A stretch of DNA of 64,000 nt from Halomicrobium sp. LC1Hm. GTDB lineage: Archaea > Halobacteriota > Halobacteria > Halobacteriales > Haloarculaceae. A model generated the notes under the pieces. That model made no database searches, was not told where the DNA came from, and saw nothing but the letters and a program-made list of their open reading frames with translations. The translations under genes were made by a program, and so were the position numbers. Where the stretch lies: contig NZ_CP044129.1 in NCBI RefSeq assembly GCF_009617995.1, positions 496,001 to 560,000 of the forward strand, read 5' to 3'. This document shows, piece after piece, positions 16,901 through 25,474 of the stretch; position 1 is the stretch's first letter; each line of letters begins with the position of its first letter.

Positions 16901-17017
16901 GTGATGGCTACGATCAGGAAGTGAATAAAACGGCGGGTCGTTCGTTTCGAATCAGAGAATCCGACCGGGGACGATCTGCGGAACGCAGCGACCGGTTTCG
17001 TCGTCGGCCTTCTTCGC

Positions 17018-17830
17018 TCACACCTGGTGAGCAGACGATCCGTCGTCGCCGTGGAGGCCGTCGACGACCCGTTCGAGCGACTCTCTCGCGGTCGAAAAGT
17101 CCGTCTCGGTCTCGAAGTGCAGTGTTTTCGGACGGGTTGGGCCAATCGCAGACGCGATGGCACCCACCGACCGAGCGATCATATCGACGAGCCAACTGGA
17201 CTCGTGTAACTCCCAGCGCAGGTGGATCGTTCGTGTCTCGGGAGCGGCCGTAACGTCGGCTAACTTACCCAGCCCATAGCAGCTGGCTGTCGAGAGCCCA
17301 GTCCGCTCGCGTTCGATGCACAGTGACGTTCCGACGCTAAAGGAGACGCCCTGGTACGTCCACTCCGCGAGCGGTGTTTCCGGCAGGAGAACCGCTGGTT
17401 TGTCCGAGATCGTCTCTGAAACACTCGTCCCGATACCGGACGCGACGGCATCGGAAACAGTGAATTGCGCGTGCTCTGGGACGTACTGCAGACAACGTTC
17501 GCCGTCGACTGTCAGACACACTTCGCGGACGCCAGTCGCACTAGCCCTCGTGAGGTTGAGCAACGGCTGTGTGACTTCGGTCGCGTGCTGGAGGTCTGCC
17601 GAGCGGTAGACCGTGGCTCCGTTGTCCGACGAGCTGTCGAACTCCGAGCGAAGGCGGTCGACGACCCCTGGAGCGTCCCGACAAATGGTCTCGTCTTCGA
17701 CGCGAAACCGCGCCTCGGTCGCGTGCGTCGTGGCAGCTTCGAACGCAGTCGCGATAGTACTCTCGTAGGCGGGCGTTCCGCGCAGTGCCCACCGAACGAG
17801 CAAACTATGCGTGGGACGATACGCTGCCAT
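17018..17830 (-). CDS. unrecognised haloarchaeal protein, 270 residues
   Basis: A 270-residue, probably soluble protein that I do not recognise. The middle region contains VCLTVDGERCLQYVPEHAQF and FSVGTSLCIERERTGLST, with several cysteines spread singly rather than as metal pairs. The C-terminal segment (SSWLVDMIARSVGAIASAIG) has a mildly hydrophobic helix. Codon and base use look slightly less GC-biased than its neighbours, which could indicate recent acquisition. It is monocistronic, between the stress protein and a DUF7553-like gene on the same strand. Confidence 0.6.
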   Translation of the reverse strand: MAAYRPTHSLLVRWALRGTPAYESTIATAFEAATTHATEARFRVEDETICRDAPGVVDRLRSEFDSSSDNGATVYRSADLQHATEVTQPLLNLTRASATGVREVCLTVDGERCLQYVPEHAQFTVSDAVASGIGTSVSETISDKPAVLLPETPLAEWTYQGVSFSVGTSLCIERERTGLSTASCYGLGKLADVTAAPETRTIHLRWELHESSWLVDMIARSVGAIASAIGPTRPKTLHFETETDFSTARESLERVVDGLHGDDGSSAHQV

Positions 17831-17869
17831 CAGCGGATTCTCCGTGCGAACTGCGGTCGGACTCGCCGA

Positions 17870-18142
17870 TCAGACGCCCTCGACGCCCGAGCGGTACTCC
17901 TTGACGTGCTCGTGGGCCTCGGCGATCGCGTCCGTCGCGTCGCCCTCGGTGCTGTCTTCGAGGTCGTGCAGCGCGTTCTGGATGCGGGCCAGTCGGCCGT
18001 GGTCCGGCCCTTCGTCGGCCGTCGAGAGTCGGTCGAGCTGGTCGGCCAGCTCCGACAGGCGTTGGCCGTCGTCGTCACTGTCCGCGGACTGTGCTGCCGA
18101 GGCGAGGCGATCGCTCGCCGTCGCGAGTGCGTCGCGCGTCAT
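17870..18142 (-). CDS. DUF7553-like small helical protein
   Basis: A 90-residue acidic, fully helical protein starting MTRDALATASDRLASAAQSA. The helices RLSELADQLDRLST, GRLARIQNALHDLED and AIAEAHEHVKEYRSG form an amphipathic bundle. Such proteins are widespread in haloarchaea and annotated only as a family of unknown function. The ATG at 18142 lies 95 bp from the divergent VOC gene, leaving room for two back-to-back promoters. Confidence 0.7.
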   Translation of the reverse strand: MTRDALATASDRLASAAQSADSDDDGQRLSELADQLDRLSTADEGPDHGRLARIQNALHDLEDSTEGDATDAIAEAHEHVKEYRSGVEGV

Positions 18143-18236
18143 ATTTGTCGGTACAGAGATGTCCCAAATAACCCTTCGGGTATCGTCGCCGACCGACTCC
18201 GAAGCGGTTTTTCGCGCCGGTCCCGCAGGGTCGGCT

Positions 18237-18662
18237 ATGCCAGCGACCCACCACGTCGGTATCACCGTCGCCGATCTGGACCGCGCCGTCGAGTTCTACA
18301 GCGACACCTTCGACTTCGAGGTGTCGAGCCGATTTTCGGTCTCGGGCGCGGCGTTCGAGACGGGCGTCGATGTCCCCGACGCGGCCGCGCAGTTCGCCCA
18401 CCTCGACGCCGGTGACTGCCGGCTGGAACTGGTCACCTACGAGCCCACGGGCGAGGACGCGGCCGCCGAGGCAGTCAACGACACCGGCGCGAAACACGTC
18501 GGGTTCGAGGTCGACGACATCGAAGCCTTCTACGCCGACCTCGACGACGGCGTCGAGACGATCAGCGAACCCCAGACCACGGCGAGTGGGACGACCATCC
18601 TCTTCGTCGAGGACCCCGAGGGGAACCTGATCGAACTACTCGAACCCTCTAGTAACAATTGA
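18237..18662 (+). CDS. VOC-superfamily (glyoxalase/dioxygenase-like) protein
   Basis: A 141-residue protein with two beta-alpha-beta-beta-beta modules of the vicinal-oxygen-chelate fold. His at HHVGITVADLDRAVEFY, His/Glu-bearing strands around CRLELVTYEP, His in KHVGFEVDDIEAFY and the terminal Glu in NLIELLEPS are candidate metal ligands. This fits methylmalonyl-CoA epimerase or glyoxalase I-like enzymes; the substrate is unknown. The last codons (Ser-Ser-Asn-Asn-stop) overlap the edge of palindromic repeat B, so the original C-terminus may have been altered. It converges with ilvD. Confidence 0.87.
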   Translation: MPATHHVGITVADLDRAVEFYSDTFDFEVSSRFSVSGAAFETGVDVPDAAAQFAHLDAGDCRLELVTYEPTGEDAAAEAVNDTGAKHVGFEVDDIEAFYADLDDGVETISEPQTTASGTTILFVEDPEGNLIELLEPSSNN

Positions 18663-18724
18663 AACGATTTACACCTGATCGCACTGCTGTCGTGCGATCA
18701 GGTGTGCATTGACTTTCAATGGCT
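18654..18724. repeat. palindromic element B, copy 1
   Basis: About 71 bp with ends AACAATTGAAA and TTTCAATGGCT. The core is the 11-bp stem CCTGATCGCAC/GTGCGATCAGG around the loop TGCTGTC. It is flanked by an 8-bp direct repeat CCTCTAGT (18646-18653 and 18725-18732), which looks like a target duplication. Its left edge supplies the final codons of the VOC gene. Confidence 0.8.
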
Positions 18725-18788
18725 CCTCTAGTCGCTGTCGCGGCGAGTCACTTCCGAAAATCTCGCTTCGTTCGTCCGTCGGCGTTCG

Positions 18789-18805
18789 TAGAATCAGAGA
18801 TTCTA
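18789..18805. terminator. short perfect hairpin between convergent genes
   Basis: TAGAATC-AGA-GATTCTA forms a 7-bp stem with a 3-nt loop just left of palindromic element A copy 2. It sits between the ends of the VOC gene and ilvD. It could act as a 3'-end structure, but no U-tract follows, so the role is uncertain. Confidence 0.3.
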
Positions 18806-18809
18806 CTCA

Positions 18810-18886
18810 TACTACCGGCTGTACATCTGTGAACGATTTCGCCACCCTGGGTGGCGAAGCTCTTCACGAAGTGACAGCCGGCAGTA
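18810..18886. repeat. palindromic mini-element A, copy 2
   Basis: A 77-bp copy in the same orientation as copy 1. It is flanked by TCA at 18807-18809 and 18887-18889. The right triplet is the ilvD stop codon read on the minus strand. The centre has a one-base shorter CCC-TGGG junction than copy 1. Confidence 0.88.
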
Positions 18887-20623
18887 TCAGTCCCACTTCG
18901 CGCCGGGGTTCGTCACCGCACCGTTGGCCGCCGATCCGAAGTCAGAGTGGTACTTCGCCAGCACGCCGCTGTCGTAGTTGGGCTCGGGGTCGTGGTCTTC
19001 GAGGCGGGCCTCGATCTCCTCGTCGGTCAGGTCGACCGAGAGTTCGGTGTTGTCGATGTCGATGGTGACGGTGTCGCCGTCCTCCAGTGCGGCGATGGGG
19101 CCGCCGACGAACGCCTCGGGAGCGACGTGGCCGATCGAGAAGCCACGGGTCGCACCCGAGAAGCGGCCGTCGGTAAAGAGCGCCACGTCCTCGGCGTGGC
19201 CCTGGCCGGCGACGGCGCTCGTGACGCCAAGCATCTCGCGCATGCCGGGGCCGCCCTGTGGCCCCTCGTTGCGGATGCAGATCACGTCGCCAGACTCGAC
19301 GTGGCCCTCCTGGACGTACTTCATCGCGCCCTCTTCGGCCTCGAAGACCCGGACCGGGCCCTCGTGGGTGAGGTGGTCCTCGCCGGTGATCTTGATGACA
19401 GCGCCGTCGGGCGCGAGATTGCCCGAGAGGATACGGATCGCACCGCGCTCGTGGATCGGATCGTCGACGGTTTCGAGGAAGTCGACGTCGAGGTCCGCGA
19501 TCGCGGGCGGGTCGATCTGCGCCAGTTCCTCGCCGATCGTGTTGCCGGTGACGGTCTGTGCGTCGCCGTAGAGCAGGCCGGCGTCGAGCAGTTCGCCGAG
19601 GACCACGGGGACGCCCCCGACCTCGTGGAGGTCGTTCATCACGCGCTCGCCGCCGGGCTGGAGGTCGGCGATCTTGGGCGTGCGGGCGCTGATCTCGTTG
19701 AACGTCTCGATGTCCAGGTCGATGCCCGCTTCGGCCGCGAGCGCGAGCACGTGGAGCACGGCGTTGGTCGAGCCGCCGACGGCGACCTGGAGGGCGATGG
19801 CGTTCTCGAAGGACTCGCGGGTGAGGAACTCGGAGGGACGGCGACGCTCCTGGACGGCCTCGACGGCGAGTTCGCCGGCCCGGCGGGCCTCCTCGTAACG
19901 GGACTCGTGTTCGGCCGGCGGCGAGGCCGAGCCAAGCGGCGCGAACCCGAGCGTCTCGGAGATCGACGCCATCGTGTTGGCGGTGAACATCCCGCCACAG
20001 GAGCCAGCGCCGGGGCAGGCCTGCCGTTCCATCTCGTCGAGTTCGTCCTCGCTCATGTCGCCGTCGGCGACGGCACCGACGCCCTCGAAGACGTTCTGGA
20101 TGGTGATCTCGCGGCCGTCGTGTTCGCCGGGCATGATCGAGCCGCCGTAGAGGAAGACGCTGGGCAGATCCGTCCGGATCGAGGCCATCATCATGCCGGG
20201 CATGTTCTTGTCACAGCCCCCGATGGTGACCAGACCGTCCATGCGCTCGCCGAAGGAGACGAGTTCGACGGAGTCGGCGATCACTTCCCGGGAGATCAGC
20301 GACGCCTTCATCCCCTCGGTCCCCATCGAGATGGCGTCCGAGATCGTGATCGTGCCGAACTCGATGGGCATCCCCTCGGTCTCGTCGATGCCCTCGTAGG
20401 CGGCCTCGGCAACGTCGTCCAGGTGGACGTTACAGGGCGTGATGTCGGCCGCCGGGTTGGCGACGCCGATCATCGGCGAGGACAGGTCTTCGTCGTCGTA
20501 CCCCATCGCGCGGAACATCGCGCGGTGCGGGGCTCGTTCGGTCCCCTCTGTGACCTCCGAACTCCGCAGGTCCGGGTCCTTCCTCTCGTCGTCTGCGTCG
20601 GGCGTTCGCTCCTGCTTGCTCAT
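18887..20623 (-). CDS. ilvD: dihydroxy-acid dehydratase
   Basis: A 578-residue iron-sulfur enzyme that dehydrates dihydroxy acids in valine, leucine and isoleucine synthesis. The cluster cysteines are visible as Cys64 (ITPCNVH), Cys137 ([10 protein letters not shown]) and Cys209 ([17 protein letters not shown]). The C-terminal domain has [19 protein letters not shown]. The length is normal. The ATG at 20623 was chosen because the Lys/Asp-rich N-terminus starts there; the longer in-frame extension is antisense to beta-RFAP synthase. The TGA stop coincides with the target duplication of mini-element A copy 2. Confidence 0.95.
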   Translation of the reverse strand: MSKQERTPDADDERKDPDLRSSEVTEGTERAPHRAMFRAMGYDDEDLSSPMIGVANPAADITPCNVHLDDVAEAAYEGIDETEGMPIEFGTITISDAISMGTEGMKASLISREVIADSVELVSFGERMDGLVTIGGCDKNMPGMMMASIRTDLPSVFLYGGSIMPGEHDGREITIQNVFEGVGAVADGDMSEDELDEMERQACPGAGSCGGMFTANTMASISETLGFAPLGSASPPAEHESRYEEARRAGELAVEAVQERRRPSEFLTRESFENAIALQVAVGGSTNAVLHVLALAAEAGIDLDIETFNEISARTPKIADLQPGGERVMNDLHEVGGVPVVLGELLDAGLLYGDAQTVTGNTIGEELAQIDPPAIADLDVDFLETVDDPIHERGAIRILSGNLAPDGAVIKITGEDHLTHEGPVRVFEAEEGAMKYVQEGHVESGDVICIRNEGPQGGPGMREMLGVTSAVAGQGHAEDVALFTDGRFSGATRGFSIGHVAPEAFVGGPIAALEDGDTVTIDIDNTELSVDLTDEEIEARLEDHDPEPNYDSGVLAKYHSDFGSAANGAVTNPGAKWD

Positions 20624-20730
20624 GCTGTCGAGTCGTCGTCGGGGGACCTTAAGCGCACGGACTACCGTGTTCGTTCTTCTCACGCGCTCCGGAGCCCCAC
20701 CTTCATTTCGGGGGAGCCAAAAGAGGTGGT

Positions 20731-21711
20731 ATGGTGACGGTGACGACGGCGGCGCGACTCCACTTCGGCTTCCAGAACCTCGCGCTGGCCAACGAACGGT
20801 TGTACGGCGGGGTGGGGGTCGCACTCGACGCGCCCCAGCTCGTCCTCGACGCCCAGCCCGCAGACGAGATCGACTGCGACGACGGCGAGGCCGAATCGTA
20901 CGTCCGGCGAGCGGTCGCGACGCTTGGCGTCGAAGGGGCTCGCGTCTCGGTCCGCGAGCGGTTGCCACGCCACGTCGGCTTCGGCAGCGGGACCCAGCTC
21001 GCGCTGGCGGCGGCCGTCGCCGTCGCGCGGGCCTACGAGATGGAGGTCGACCCCCGCGAGCTCGCCCCCGACCTCGGCCGCGGGGGGCGCAGCGGCGTCG
21101 GCGTCGCGGCCTTCGAGGACGGCGGATTCGTCGTCGACGGCGGCCACCCGACGGAGCGCTTTACCTCCGAGCCGCCCGCCAACGGCGACTGGACGGTCCC
21201 GCCGGTGATCGCGCGCCACGAGCTCCCCGACGACTGGCGGTTCGTACTGGTCGTGCCCGACGCGGAGCCGGGAGCCAGCGGGGCCGAGGAGGACCGCCAC
21301 ATGCGCCAGGCCGTCGAGCGGGCCGATCCCGGTATCGCCGACGACGTGGCCGCGACGCTGACCCGGACGCTCCTGCCGGCCGCCGCGGAGGGTGACCACC
21401 GGCGGTTCGGGACCGCCGCAGCCCGGGTCGGACGGCTCAACGGAGCCTGGTACGCCGACGAACAGGGCGGGGTCTACCGCCCGCCGGCCGGCCGGATCGT
21501 CGAGCGACTGGCCCAGCAGCCGACTATCGCCGGTGCCGGCCAGTCCTCGTGGGGACCGGCGGTGTGGGGGCTGACGACGCGTGGCGACGTGGAGGCAGCC
21601 AGGACGGGCGTCGAGATGGCCCTGAGCGACCTCTCGGTCGACGCCGACGTACTGGTCGCCAGCCCACGCAACGAGGGCGCGACGGTCGAGGACGGGCCGA
21701 CGCTGGGCTGA
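20731..21711 (+). CDS. beta-ribofuranosylaminobenzene 5'-phosphate synthase
   Basis: A 326-residue GHMP-kinase-fold enzyme. Family members condense 4-hydroxybenzoate or pABA with PRPP in methanopterin-type pterin synthesis. The motif RLHFGFQNL near the N-terminus, the glycine-rich [11 protein letters not shown] and [23 protein letters not shown] are diagnostic, as is [15 protein letters not shown] near the end. It is divergent from ilvD across 107 bp and followed by a RecA-like gene 69 bp downstream. Haloarchaea use folates, so the actual aryl acceptor and pterin product here are open. Confidence 0.85.
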   Translation: MVTVTTAARLHFGFQNLALANERLYGGVGVALDAPQLVLDAQPADEIDCDDGEAESYVRRAVATLGVEGARVSVRERLPRHVGFGSGTQLALAAAVAVARAYEMEVDPRELAPDLGRGGRSGVGVAAFEDGGFVVDGGHPTERFTSEPPANGDWTVPPVIARHELPDDWRFVLVVPDAEPGASGAEEDRHMRQAVERADPGIADDVAATLTRTLLPAAAEGDHRRFGTAAARVGRLNGAWYADEQGGVYRPPAGRIVERLAQQPTIAGAGQSSWGPAVWGLTTRGDVEAARTGVEMALSDLSVDADVLVASPRNEGATVEDGPTLG

Positions 21712-21780
21712 CGCCCTCGGATAATCGTTCGCGATAACTGCGGCCGAAGCGTTAAGCGACGCCACGGGTCACTGGGCGGT

Positions 21781-22620
21781 ATGGACCGCATCCCGTTCGG
21801 CGTTCGCCAGCTCGACACCACCATCAAGGGGGGTGCTCCGAGGGGCAGCGTCGTCCTGGTCTCGGGCGAGTCCGGTGCCGGATCGCGAGAGTTCATGTAC
21901 ACCAGCGCGCTCATCAACGGGCTCGCGGCCGGCGACAGCGACGAGCTGTACGACCTCTACTACGGGTCGCCCACGGCCGACGCCGTCGATCCCGACGGCG
22001 TCCACTACATCTCGTTTACCGCTTCGAAGGAGGATCTGGTCGACGAGATGCGCCTGGCGATGGACGACGAGATCGTCGACAACGGCGCAGATGCCATCCA
22101 GTTTCACGAGCTGACAGAGCGGTACTTCCACGTCAGTCCGGTGCCCCGCGACTGGTACGCCGACGCCACCGAGAGCATCACCGATCTGCGCAAGCGCCAC
22201 GAGCGCCAGGGGCTGTTGGAGGCGCTGGGGAGCAAGCTCAGCGAGATCGCGCCGAACAACCTCGTCGTCATCGACTCGCTGTCCGACCTCGTCGGGGCGA
22301 TCGGCGACGACATGGAGTGGTCGGACATCAGCTACCTCGTCCAGGGGCTCACCAAGGCCGCGAACCACTGGAACGGACTCATTCTGGTCCACCTGAACCA
22401 CGAGACGGTGTCCTCGACGCGGTACGCCCAGCTGACCGACGCGACGACCGGTGCGATGCGCTTCGAGTGGGAGTCCGGCGGCTCGACGCGGGCACGGACG
22501 CTCGTCGTCTCGCAGTTCCGGGGCGTCCTCTCGCAGATCGAAGACGAGAACATCGTCCGTTTCGAGACCGAGATCGGCGACAGCGGCTTCGACATCAGTG
22601 ACGTGCGCAAGATCCGGTAG
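21781..22620 (+). CDS. HTR-like/KaiC-like RecA-fold protein with degenerate Walker A
   Basis: A 279-residue RecA-superfamily protein of the haloarchaeal HTR-like group. The P-loop reads GESGAGSRE: the invariant lysine is replaced by Ser-Arg, so ATP binding or hydrolysis is doubtful. The Walker B-like strand NNLVVIDSLSDLVG and the sensor-like GLILVHLNHE remain. Such proteins are thought to be regulators, sometimes encoded near transducers. A paralogue-like truncated relative is at 46188-46739. The ATG at 21781 follows an A/T-rich patch. Confidence 0.8.
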   Translation: MDRIPFGVRQLDTTIKGGAPRGSVVLVSGESGAGSREFMYTSALINGLAAGDSDELYDLYYGSPTADAVDPDGVHYISFTASKEDLVDEMRLAMDDEIVDNGADAIQFHELTERYFHVSPVPRDWYADATESITDLRKRHERQGLLEALGSKLSEIAPNNLVVIDSLSDLVGAIGDDMEWSDISYLVQGLTKAANHWNGLILVHLNHETVSSTRYAQLTDATTGAMRFEWESGGSTRARTLVVSQFRGVLSQIEDENIVRFETEIGDSGFDISDVRKIR

Positions 22621-22709
22621 CGACGGCGGCCAGCGGGTGTCGTATCCGCCTATCAGCGCCTGAAATCGGCGGCAAACGCTTAACTGTCTGGTTCCGAAAC
22701 CGATCCACA

Positions 22710-23708
22710 ATGGCGAGTGAGTCGCGTGAAGAGCAATCCGTCTCGGTCGATCTCTCCGACGAGCTCGACGAGTGGCTCGACCAGCAAGCCGAGCGCACCG
22801 ACACGGAGCGCTCGGCGATCGTCAGACAGCTCCTGGAGACCTATCACGCGACAGAGACGCTCGACGAGACGGCCATCGAGGAGATTCAGGCCACCGTCGA
22901 GGAGGCCGTCACCGCCGAGGCGACGAAGGCGACGCGGGCGATGGTCGCCGACCGACTGGAGTCCGAGCTTCCGGCCCAGATCGAGGCGGAACTCGACGAG
23001 CGCGTCGAGCGAGCGGTCGAGGCGACCCTCGACGATCGACTGGCAGCGGCCGTCGAGCGGGCAGTTGGGGACGAACTGCCCAGCATCGCCGACTCCGTCG
23101 AGAGCCGGCTCGACGAACAGCGCTCGACGACGATCGACGAGGTCGGGGCACGGATCCAGCAACTCGACGCGGAGTTTCAGGAGAAACTCGACGACGTCCG
23201 CCAGCGGGTCGTCCAGGTGAAAAAAGAGACCGACGCCAAGGCACCGGCCGAGCACACCCACGAGGCCTTCGACCGGTTCGAGGAACTCGACGGCGAGATC
23301 GAGGCACTGGGGACTAATCTGGGGGCCGTTCGGGACGACCTCGACGACCTCGACGGGCGCGTCGACGACACCGACGAGCGCCTCGACGACGTGGTCGAAC
23401 GTCTCGACGACGCCGAAGACAAACTCAATCGGGTGGCGTGGGTCGTCAGCGACCTTCGCGACGAGACACAGGGGAAAGACAGCCACGAGCGGGCCGTCGC
23501 CCGGATCAAACGCGCCGCCGCACAGGAGGGGCTCACGACGGCCCGCTGTGAGAACTGCAGCGAGTCGGTCGAGATCGCACTGCTGACCGACCCGGAGTGT
23601 CCCCACTGTCACGCTGCGGTCTCGGACGTGCGCCCCGAGGGCGGGATCTTCAGGACGAAAGCGCGGCTCGTGACGGCGTCGGAGCTGGAGGCCGGTGACG
23701 AGACGTGA
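22710..23708 (+). CDS. ribbon-helix-helix / coiled-coil / zinc-ribbon protein
   Basis: A 332-residue protein with three visible parts. Residues about 10-50 (SVSVDLSDELDEWLDQQAER and SAIVRQLLETY) look like a ribbon-helix-helix DNA-binding or dimerisation unit. Residues about 55-260 are a long acidic coiled coil with heptad Leu/Ile. The C-terminus has a CxxC...CxxC zinc ribbon (CENCSESVEIALL, then CPHC). Together they suggest a DNA-bound or nucleoid-associated structural protein. It is coupled to the next gene by a GTGA overlap, so the two are probably made together. Function unknown. Confidence 0.75.
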   Translation: MASESREEQSVSVDLSDELDEWLDQQAERTDTERSAIVRQLLETYHATETLDETAIEEIQATVEEAVTAEATKATRAMVADRLESELPAQIEAELDERVERAVEATLDDRLAAAVERAVGDELPSIADSVESRLDEQRSTTIDEVGARIQQLDAEFQEKLDDVRQRVVQVKKETDAKAPAEHTHEAFDRFEELDGEIEALGTNLGAVRDDLDDLDGRVDDTDERLDDVVERLDDAEDKLNRVAWVVSDLRDETQGKDSHERAVARIKRAAAQEGLTTARCENCSESVEIALLTDPECPHCHAAVSDVRPEGGIFRTKARLVTASELEAGDET

Positions 23709-24256
23709 GCGACGACGATCCCTTCGAACGGCTCGACGATATCGAGCGGGAGGGCGATCCCTTCGAGCGGTTGGACGACGAAGCCACGGCCGGCGACTCC
23801 GACGACTCCGGGGACGAGCCCGGCGATTCCGCTGGCGCGCGCGAGAGCAGTGACGAATCCACGCCGGCAGACGATCCCTTCGCCGCGTTCGACCGCGACG
23901 ACGCGGCGACGGCCGACCGGGAGGACCCGGCGGTCGATCCGTTCGCGGACGTGCCCGACCGCGACGGCGACCCCTTCGGCGACGGCGAGAGCGCCTTCGA
24001 GCAGGTCGACGTGGGCGAGATCGACGCCGACGCCGTCTGGGAGTCGATCGACGAGGATGGAGCGCCCGAGGTGCCCGAAGCGAGCCGATACGCCGAGGTG
24101 TCGAAACACGCCTACTGTGAGCAGTGTCCGTTCTTCTCCGAACCACCGGAGGCCCACTGCACCCACGAGACCGCCGAGATCATCGAGTACCTCGACATGG
24201 ACCGGGTCCGGCTGCTCGACTGTCCGGTCGTCGCCGAGCGTGAAGACCTGGAGTGA
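23705..24256 (+). CDS. acidic DPF-repeat protein with Cys/His motif
   Basis: A 183-residue protein starting at a GTG that overlaps the upstream stop (GTGA). The N-terminal 100 residues are strongly acidic. They contain repeated DPFERLDD/DPFAAFD-type modules that could be short linear binding motifs. The C-terminal domain has CEQCPFFS, then HCTHE and a later Cys, a possible metal site. I do not recognise the family. The coupling to the RHH/coiled-coil protein suggests they act in one complex, perhaps with the DPF motifs as docking sites. Confidence 0.7.
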   Translation: MSDDDPFERLDDIEREGDPFERLDDEATAGDSDDSGDEPGDSAGARESSDESTPADDPFAAFDRDDAATADREDPAVDPFADVPDRDGDPFGDGESAFEQVDVGEIDADAVWESIDEDGAPEVPEASRYAEVSKHAYCEQCPFFSEPPEAHCTHETAEIIEYLDMDRVRLLDCPVVAEREDLE

Positions 24257-24323
24257 CGCTGCGAGTCGCCGCAGCGAGTCGCCGGTGCCGACGTGGCTCA
24301 CAGACGGGCGGCCGACGGCCTGT

Positions 24324-25244
24324 CTACGCGGTCTCGGTGACCAGCTCGACGGCCAGCTGTGCGGCCGACTCGGCGGTCTCGCCGAGCACGTACGTGATCG
24401 GCTCGATCCCGAACGCTCCCTCGTGGTAGACGACCCGTGGCACGTCGCCCTGTCGCTCGAACTGTTCGCGGAGCCGCTCGGCGCGGTCGTCGTAGTCGGC
24501 GTCGAACTGTAACGGCTCGATGCCGCGTTCGCGAGCGGCCGAAAGCAGCGCGTCGTCGGTCGCGAGGTTGAGTGCTCCACCGATCGACGGATCGACGGCC
24601 CGAGCCGCGAGGATCACCGTCGAGACGTTGCTGGAGGCCCCGAACTCCGGTTCGGCAGGCACCTCGACCCGGCCCCGCATCGCGTGGATGCGGCCCGGAA
24701 TTGCCGCCACGTCGGTCAGGTCAGTCGCCTCGGGGAGTGCCGTCCCGACGTTCGTGCCGACGTTGGGGATCGCCCCGGCCATCCCGTCGGCCGTCGAGAG
24801 GAGCCGGGCGGCACGGCGGACGGTCGCCAGCGTCTCGCGCTCGGTCGCCAGCGCGGGGTCGTCGCCGCGGACACAGAGGTCACAGCCAAGTCCCCGAAGG
24901 GCCGGCATCGCGTCCTCGTGGAGCGTACAGATCGGGCCGCGATCCTCGAACGCGGCGATCAGGTCGAGCAGTTCGGCCAGCGCGTCGTAGCCGTCCATCG
25001 ATCCACTCGCCAGCCCGGCGGCGATCTCTTCGACGGTCGCCTGTGTCCGAGGATCGCCCGCGACTGGTCCCGTTCGGTCGAGCTCGCCGTCCAGATACGT
25101 ACTCACCGCGGCCTGGGTCACGCCGAGGTGGTCGGCGACGGCCTGCTGTGTCAATCCCTCGTCGGCGAGTTCGCGTGCGAGCATCGCGCGGATCTGTGGC
25201 AGGACCTCCTCGACGACGATCTCGCTCGGCAAGACCAGCGACAT
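24324..25244 (-). CDS. thiR: ThiR-like thiamine-responsive regulator (HTH-ThiN)
   Basis: A 306-residue protein joining an N-terminal helix-turn-helix (LTQQAVADHLGVTQAAVSTYL, about 45-70) to a ThiN-like domain, the thiamine-phosphate synthase fold. This HTH-ThiN architecture is that of the archaeal regulator ThiR, where ThiN serves as ligand sensor. ThiN segments visible include GMAGAIPNVGTNVG and ASSNVSTVILAARAVDPS. The ATG at 25244 is preceded by a TATA-like TTTTAT (25267-25272) and is probably leaderless. It diverges from an Nramp-like permease gene with a palindromic candidate operator between them. Confidence 0.85.
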   Translation of the reverse strand: MSLVLPSEIVVEEVLPQIRAMLARELADEGLTQQAVADHLGVTQAAVSTYLDGELDRTGPVAGDPRTQATVEEIAAGLASGSMDGYDALAELLDLIAAFEDRGPICTLHEDAMPALRGLGCDLCVRGDDPALATERETLATVRRAARLLSTADGMAGAIPNVGTNVGTALPEATDLTDVAAIPGRIHAMRGRVEVPAEPEFGASSNVSTVILAARAVDPSIGGALNLATDDALLSAARERGIEPLQFDADYDDRAERLREQFERQGDVPRVVYHEGAFGIEPITYVLGETAESAAQLAVELVTETA

Positions 25245-25412
25245 GGCGGCCGTTCGGACAGGGTCGATAAAAGTCGTCCGGGCCGTCGCGTGCGGTTCGT
25301 CCAAGAGCGTGTGGCGAGTTGACAGCCCCAACCAGCGCCGGGTAGACGTTCACGATATCTCACACGCTTCTGGCGACCTCGCCGGAAAACACCTGCAGGC
25401 GGGCTGGCGTGC

Positions 25413-25427
25413 TACCACTCGGTGGTA
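25413..25427. promoter_or_regulatory. palindromic candidate operator TACCAC-TCG-GTGGTA
   Basis: A perfect 6-3-6 inverted repeat in the intergenic region between the ThiR-like gene and the Nramp-like gene. It lies just upstream of the TATA-like CTTTTA (25445-25450), which is about 25 nt before the permease ATG. Binding there would control the permease. The regulator could be ThiR or another protein. Confidence 0.5.
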
Positions 25428-25474
25428 CAACGTAGTTCAGCACTCTTTTATGTCCGACCGTGAAGGTGTGGGCA

